From Tethya wilhelma (taxonomy: Eukaryota > Porifera > Demospongiae > Tethyida > Tethyidae), in the NCBI GenBank assembly GCA_964030475.1, contig CAXIPT010000004.1, forward strand, positions 605,422-669,421: a stretch of DNA of 64,000 nucleotides, given 5' to 3'. The stretch's first letter is position 1, and every line of letters begins with the position of its first letter. Position numbers and translations under genes: made by a program. This document shows positions 58,532 to 64,000 of the stretch, piece by piece. The notes below the pieces were generated by a model. The model ran no database searches. It was not told where the DNA came from and saw nothing but the letters and a program-made list of their open reading frames with translations.

Positions 58532-61500
58532 ATGGCAGGCTTTGTAGCAAGTTTTCATCAAACTCCGCTTCCTGAACAACTCGATCAACCTAAAGAGAAA
58601 GAGAGTGGACCTGATAAGCCTAGAAAGCCAAACTCAGAGAAAGAGACTCGTTCACGAGCCGGTAGCATTCGGAACATGTTCAATTTCTTTGGTCATTCTC
58701 AGGGTCAGAAATCTCCTCCTCCAAAGCAGAAGCAGAAGTCAACTAAAACTTCTGGAACTGTTACAACTCAGCCAAAACCGTCAAACACTCCTGAACTACA
58801 CAAAGCATTTGATTTGTCTGATAACAATCAAAGCCAGTATGAGGGATGGGTGTATCCACACACAGATGAGGTAAGTTTTAAACTAAATGGTTTGACCATA
58901 ATTTTATATTTCCTGCTGATGTTAGGTAATACCTGATATAGACTTCAGGCCTGATCATGGGATGGTGGATCCTGGTGGCACTTCTGAGGTTGGCACACAT
59001 CAAGAGGAGACTGATTATTTCAAAGGCAAGCACCACAAAGGGTCTGGAGTGTCTCGAGATGCGACTCGTTCTCCCCAGTCTCGCAAGAGAGGAAAGGATT
59101 TAACTGAAAATGAAAGACAGCTGATGGAAGCCATTGATGAGAGGACTATGGAAAAGAGTCAACTGCAAGAAAAATTATCCAAGGCCAACCAAGAAATACT
59201 TGTTTTACGTGATCAGGTTAGGCAGCTGGTAACTGAATCAGAAGAAAGAAAGAGATCCAAGGAAGGGAGTGGTGACCATCAATCTGCTGGAAGTGAAAAT
59301 GATCTTTTAAAGCAGAGAGTTCGTGAACTTGAAAGTGAGCTTACCAAACGTAAAGAACACTCAAAATCTCAAAGTCGTAAGGTTATGAAGTTGAAAGAAG
59401 AAGCAGTAGGAGCTGAGGTATAAATATTATTGATTGCATGTCTATTTAGTCAAAATGAATGTCAGCATGTGTTTATTTTAATTACAGATGCAGGAAGAGA
59501 CAATACAGTCGTACGAAGGTATTATTCAGGATTTGGAGGTATGTATCCATGCTAGCTAATGATTTCTAATGAATATTATTGCTTTTTATTTGCAGAAACG
59601 TGAAGAAAAGTTACAAAAGGATCTTCGTAGCACTCGTTCAGAATTGGAAACAGTTACAAAGTACAAGGAGCTTACTGAAAGAGAGCTTATAGCGATCAAA
59701 GAAGAGGCGTTTCGTGCAAAAACTGAAAATGAAGACCTACGAGATCAAATGCAGAGGCTTTCAAAGTCCATTGAAGGCCAAAACAATCTAAAGAGAGAAA
59801 ACCACAAACTTTCAAATGAAAATAAAATGCTGAAAGATCAGCTAGAAACTACTAAAGCCCAGGTACGTGTGACATGTAATATATGTAATCTATTGTTACA
59901 TGTGTGTATAGACATGAATGACAAATTTGCATTTTCATTCATTTGTGCAAACCATACAATCTGTCATATGTCACTATACCATTATTTATAATCATAAATT
60001 ATTCACTCCAGGCATGGATAATAATTATGTTAATGTTGATTAAGTCATATGTTAATGTTGATTAAGTCATCAGTGACTTTGCAATAACAATTCTTGAATG
60101 TTTTATATTATATTGTTAACTAAATGCACACATGTTTTCTAAATAGTACACACCAAAGGCTATTGGGTGATTTTCTTAATGCACAAACTTTCACAATCCA
60201 TAGGTCGTGGTCTTTGAATCTGAGTTTACTGATGAGAGAAGAGATAGAGAAGCAGCTCACAGTAAGCTAGCTGATCTAGAGAAAAAACTGGCTCAACAGG
60301 AAGGGCTTTATACCGAAGAGAAGGCAGAATACAATCGACAGCTGGCCATAGCTCATCAGGAGGTTGAGACTACAAGGAAGGAGCTTCAACATGCTAATAA
60401 AATGCTTCAAAAACAAAACAAGACTACACTAAGTAAGAAACAAAACACAAGTGAAGCTGATGACGTTGACTTTTGGCGAAACCAAGTAGTTACATTGAAA
60501 CATAAGATAGAAGAGACGTCAAAATATGTTTCTGAATTGGAAGAGTTCAGATCTCGTATCACAGATTTGGAAAAGGACTGCCAAGACAAACACAACCAGG
60601 TGGAACAGTTGAGGAAGGAACTAGAGAAAAAGGTTAGTTGAGGTAAACTGCATGTATGTATAGATTATTATTTAGGTATAACTTTTCTGAATCAGAATAA
60701 GGATCTTGACAAGATGACAAAGAAAGTCAATAAGTTAGAAGAAGAAGCCAAGAAGAAGAAGAAGAAGAAGAAAGACTCTGGTGCAACAGTTCCAGAAGTG
60801 CCACCTCCTCAAGAGAGTGTAGAAGCTCAAAAACGTGCAAGAACTGAACTGCTGTACAATGATGCTAGTGTTGAACTTCAGGTATACCTATCAGTTTTAA
60901 AAAAATACTTTGGAATGACAATAATTATCTCTCTCCTCTAGGAATTGCATAAAGAGTTGAGGAAATGGCAAGGAAGATACCAAGTAAGGAGGTTTTTTTT
61001 AAGTTTTACCACATTATATTTTCGTATCTCTATTCCCAGCAATTGCAGAATGAAAATAGTGAGCTAAAGCGACAAGTTGAGGTAATGCAAGTTAGCTTTA
61101 AAGAACAGGTATGTAACAACCATATCAATAATTATCACAAAATGTATACATAATAAGTGAAGATGAGTACGAGTGATTTAACTATATGTACCCACTGCCA
61201 TAATAGGACAAACAAATCCAAAAGATTGCCACTACTCCTGATGATCCCTCACTAGTCAACCACCAGCTCCAGATAAGTGACACACAGACAGGAGATATCA
61301 CAAATGATGTTCCTGCTCTGAGAAACATCCCTAACCTACCTCTGAGAGCTACTGCTACTGCTATGTTTGATGCTGACGTTGTTACTGACTCAGCCAGTCC
61401 ACGCCAAACGTCTAAAGGACCTCTAAGAGCTGTTGATCCAAATGTTCAGTCTGACAATCTACCATCACCAAATCCTTCTGGTCCAACCAACGAACCGTTT

Positions 61501-62835
61501 CCCAGTCAGGGCACTCCCCTCCCTCATGTGTCTGCTGATACAGTGCCAGCTGCTACCAATTATCACCAGGGACAGCCTCTCACTGTCGCTGACCAGATGC
61601 AACGATTTGGATCTGTTATGCAACCTTGTGGCCAAGTTAATCCTGGAACTGTCCTACCTCCTCAAGTACGTACTGCTCCTCCTGGTCCAGTAGGTCCACA
61701 TGGAATGAATGATTATGTCAATATAAACCAATTTCATCAACCACAGCAACCCTTTCAACCACAACCAGGCTATGCTCCTGGTCAACAAATGGTTTCAGAT
61801 TCACAATACCCAGCTCAACAAGGTTCAGGTGAGAATGAATTTGAGGCACTGTTTCAAAAACAGAGGCTGGAACGAGAGCAACAGAAACAGTACCAACTTC
61901 ACCACCAGCAAGTAAAAGAAGAGGAGTATCAATTCCAGCAGCAAGAAACCCAAGCACGAGAGCTGAGAATTGCACAGCTTCGTCAACAACAAGCTCAGGC
62001 TCAGGCCTACCAGCAACCTGTTCAAGGCCAACTTCAGCAGCAACCTGTTCAAGGACAAGCTCAAGGCTACCAGCAGAAATATGTTCAGGGTCAAGTAGTT
62101 ACCTATGAGAACACTGGAATATCTCAACACAACTTCCCTCCTAGCCAAGCTCCTTTCAACCAGGCACCTCCTGACCAGCAGTACAATCATCAAGGTGGTG
62201 CTACAGATCCTAACAACCTCCAATACCAACCCAATCCTGTTCACGTTGCTGACACCGATGGATTCAATTCAGCCGGGACACCATCTGAAACTCCAGAGGA
62301 GGGAAATTTCGTTCAACCCCAAGAAAGTAGTAATGGAAGTGATCAGGCAACTGACTCACTAGTTGGTGGGCAGAAACTTTCAGTTGGAGCTGCCCCGCGA
62401 CCTCATAGTGATGATGTGTCGTCCAACAGATTGAATGAAGAAACAGTTCAACCTAAATCGAAATCTACTCCATTCCAAAGTTCATCAAATGACGAAACTT
62501 TTCAAGAAACTCCTCCTCAAGAAGTTCTCACTCCCTCGGAAGAAGCTCCCCCTAACCAAACCAATCCTAGTCTCCCCCCTGATGTTGATCCAAGCGAAAG
62601 CCTCGGAGATCAGAGATTTGCCAACGTCCTCCAAGACTCCATTGATACTGACATTTCTCAGCATGCAGCTGAAGTGATGGAGCAAGTTAGTTCACGTCGT
62701 GAACGTGAAGTCACAAACACTGATCGTCCTTTCGACCCCAACTTGGTGTGTCCGATATGTAACAGAGCATTCAGGATTGGAGAGATTCAGAAATTTAGAG
62801 CTCACGTGAACCAATGTGAGGGGAAGAAAAATTAA
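58532..62835 (+). CDS. Gene J: UBAN-like coiled-coil adaptor with poly-Gln-rich region and zinc finger
   Basis: The start is ATG at 58532 (MAGFVASFHQTPLPEQ). Exons: 58532-58870, 58926-59417, 59488-59538, 59596-59862, 60204-60632, 60698-60881, about 60942-60983, 61040-61109 and 61208-62835. The coil includes KEHSKSQSRKVMKLKEE and VVFESEFTDERRDREAAH, a variant UBAN-like core with Glu for Asp. The last exon encodes a Pro-rich part and then a Gln-rich helix-like stretch (about 61830-62090), and ends RPFDPNLVCPICNRAF...AHVNQCEGKKN. J is the undisturbed version of I and gives the reference exon order. A kappaB-like site abutting a TATA box lies 71 bp upstream. Confidence 0.87.
60204..60632 (+). other. 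UBAN-like exon of gene J
   Basis: VVFESEFTDERRDREAAHSK at the exon start; Asp of the DF pair is Glu, the rest of the core is intact. Confidence 0.5.
62725..62832 (+). other. C2HC zinc finger of gene J
   Basis: RPFDPNLVCPIC then x14-H-x3-C (HVNQC) and a short basic end (EGKKN), as in H. Confidence 0.7.
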
Positions 62836-63260
62836 AACATAAGATTTCTGTTTGTTTGGTTTGAACCTAGGCTTTTGGAGAGAAATGTTGTTCTGTTTTT
62901 TTCTAGGCAGTGTTCTATAAGACTACTCTAATGCTGTACGTAATGGTTATGTACAAGTAATTATCAATTTTTTGGTTTGTTTATTTGTGTGTTTGCTTCT
63001 GTTTGCTACCTTTGCTTGAGATTCAGTCCAATGGGATATAATTATGTAGCTAGTACAACAACTATGGTTTATACACTGTACACATGTAGTACAATGTGGT
63101 TTGCTGAGTGGCTCAGTTGTTTGTGACACAGATGTTTATCTCAAATAGCTATGTCAACATCTAACTCATGATTATCATCACTCCATCGTGTGATGTTGCG
63201 TAAGTATCTTGACTCATTGCGCATGCGCATGCTGACTATGAATATCATCACGAGGAATTC
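62836..63260. other. Intergenic J-K
   Basis: The 3' UTR region of J and distal promoter of K. No gene or repeat that I can support. Confidence 0.5.
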
Positions 63261-63280
63261 ACTTCCGGTTGATGACGTCA
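63261..63280 (+). promoter_or_regulatory. Gene K promoter: ETS-type and CRE sites
   Basis: ACTTCCGGTT at 63261-63270 (ETS core) and the CRE palindrome TGACGTCA at 63273-63280, about 160 bp before the start of K. There is no kappaB site. Confidence 0.5.
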
Positions 63281-63437
63281 AATCAAAATGGGTGGGGCTT
63301 ATTAATTACCTCCTAATGAGCATTGATTGGGGTGAAATTTCAAGACACTACCACCATAATCTATGCTACCACTACTTCTTGGCAAAGAAAAACTGTACAG
63401 TGAGTCTTTTGTTTGGTCTGGATAGAAGGCTAAATCA

Positions 63438-64000
63438 ATGAAGCGACTCTTTTCGGCAAGCTCACACTCCAAGCCGCTCAGAAAGCAGCACTTATCTGTG
63501 GAAATACCCGCGGAAACCGCCTCTCAGTTCATAAGAGCAGATAAATTCGAGAAATCAGAGCAGGGCGGCTCCCAGGAGTGCAACCTACGCTATGCAGCAG
63601 CTGCTATACAAGGCTTTCGTCCTCACATGCAAGATGACTACGCCTGCACGCCCAGTTTGACGCTGAAAGGTGAAAATTTTTCTTATTTCGGTGTCTATGA
63701 TGGACACGGGGACCATGGGGGTATAGTGTCACAATACTGTAGTGATCACTTGCTGAAATGCATACTCAATCGCAAAGCCATAAGAACTGCAAAGCACGTC
63801 AGCGAAGAAATGATTGTCGCTGCACTTCGTAAGACTCTGGTAAAGTTCGATCAAGAATTACTCAATGACTCTCAGCGTGGTCCAGGGCAAGAAGTCAAGT
63901 TCGACCTGGACTATAGTGGGACAACAGCAACGATGGCACTGATATCGACCGGACAGATTTTCATTGCAAACGTGGGCGATTCTCGCACGATTCTCTGCCG
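63438..64000 (+). CDS. Gene K: PP2C-family Ser/Thr phosphatase, 5' part
   Basis: The start is ATG at 63438 (MKRLFSASSHSKPLRKQ), open for 187 codons to the window edge with no intron seen. Landmark PP2C motifs are present: GFRPHMQDDY near residue 60, FGVYDGHGDHGG near 84-95 (metal-binding Asp-Gly), DYSGTTATMAL and FIANVGDSRT. PP2C enzymes are Mg/Mn-dependent phosphoprotein phosphatases. The 3' part is outside the window. It is unrelated to genes A-J and has a different promoter (CRE and ETS type). Higher GC and third-position use differ slightly from its neighbours. Confidence 0.93.
   Translation, partial: MKRLFSASSHSKPLRKQHLSVEIPAETASQFIRADKFEKSEQGGSQECNLRYAAAAIQGFRPHMQDDYACTPSLTLKGENFSYFGVYDGHGDHGGIVSQYCSDHLLKCILNRKAIRTAKHVSEEMIVAALRKTLVKFDQELLNDSQRGPGQEVKFDLDYSGTTATMALISTGQIFIANVGDSRTILC

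Noticed and set aside
58115..58550. Open frames in the AT-rich I-J spacer
   Set aside because: They are made of a TA repeat, the palindrome and the J promoter; no splice or homology support.
630..62835. Naming the coils as myosin, golgin or kinesin tails
   Set aside because: Generic Glu/Lys/Gln heptads match many coils. Only the DFxxERxxRE core and the C-terminal modules are informative.

Overview
The window is metazoan nuclear DNA. Its genes have many short, mostly phase-0 spliceosomal introns, and it also carries AT-rich intergenic DNA, dinucleotide microsatellites and small foldback (MITE-like) elements. The compact layout and content fit a demosponge such as Amphimedon; that is an inference, not a database result. 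I see no tRNA, rRNA, CRISPR or prokaryotic signal.

Layout. Four genes lie on the minus strand, A (1-3846, 3' end outside), B (4243-11699), C (11917-15882) and D (16201-24660). Seven follow on the plus strand: E (24919-35896), F (about 36684-39663), G (40169-46814), H (47290-51721), I (52057-58115), J (58532-62835) and the 5' part of an unrelated PP2C phosphatase, K (63438-64000). D and E are divergent and share a 258-bp promoter. A to J form one tandemly expanded family: a disordered Ser/Pro-rich N-terminus, a long coiled coil cut into many small exons, and one of three C-terminal modules. These are a protein kinase domain (B, D, F, G), a C2HC zinc finger after a Pro/Gln-rich stretch (E, H, I, J, probably A), or an unrecognised roughly 90-residue domain (C, and inside I).

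Central observation. Most members carry a coiled-coil motif of the form DFxxERxxRE, the signature of the UBAN ubiquitin-binding coiled coil of NEMO, optineurin and ABIN. The C-terminal zinc finger also resembles ubiquitin-binding fingers of adaptor proteins. So the locus looks like an expanded set of NEMO/optineurin-like adaptors, some joined in one polypeptide to a RIPK/TKL-like kinase. Most of the promoters carry a kappaB-type site (five exact matches to GGGRNNYYCC, three with one mismatch), usually next to a TTACGTAA-like site and a GGGCG box, and in H, I and J it directly abuts a TATA box. Inference: the cluster encodes ubiquitin-reading signalling proteins that are themselves NF-kappaB targets.

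The array is young and unstable. I contains a perfect-looking 1825-bp tandem duplication, C has a nonsense codon, the first exons of F and G are frameshifted relative to H, and kinase segments are shared in a mosaic way between opposite strands. Foldback elements sit in the introns, one with a target-site duplication and a matching empty site in a paralogue.
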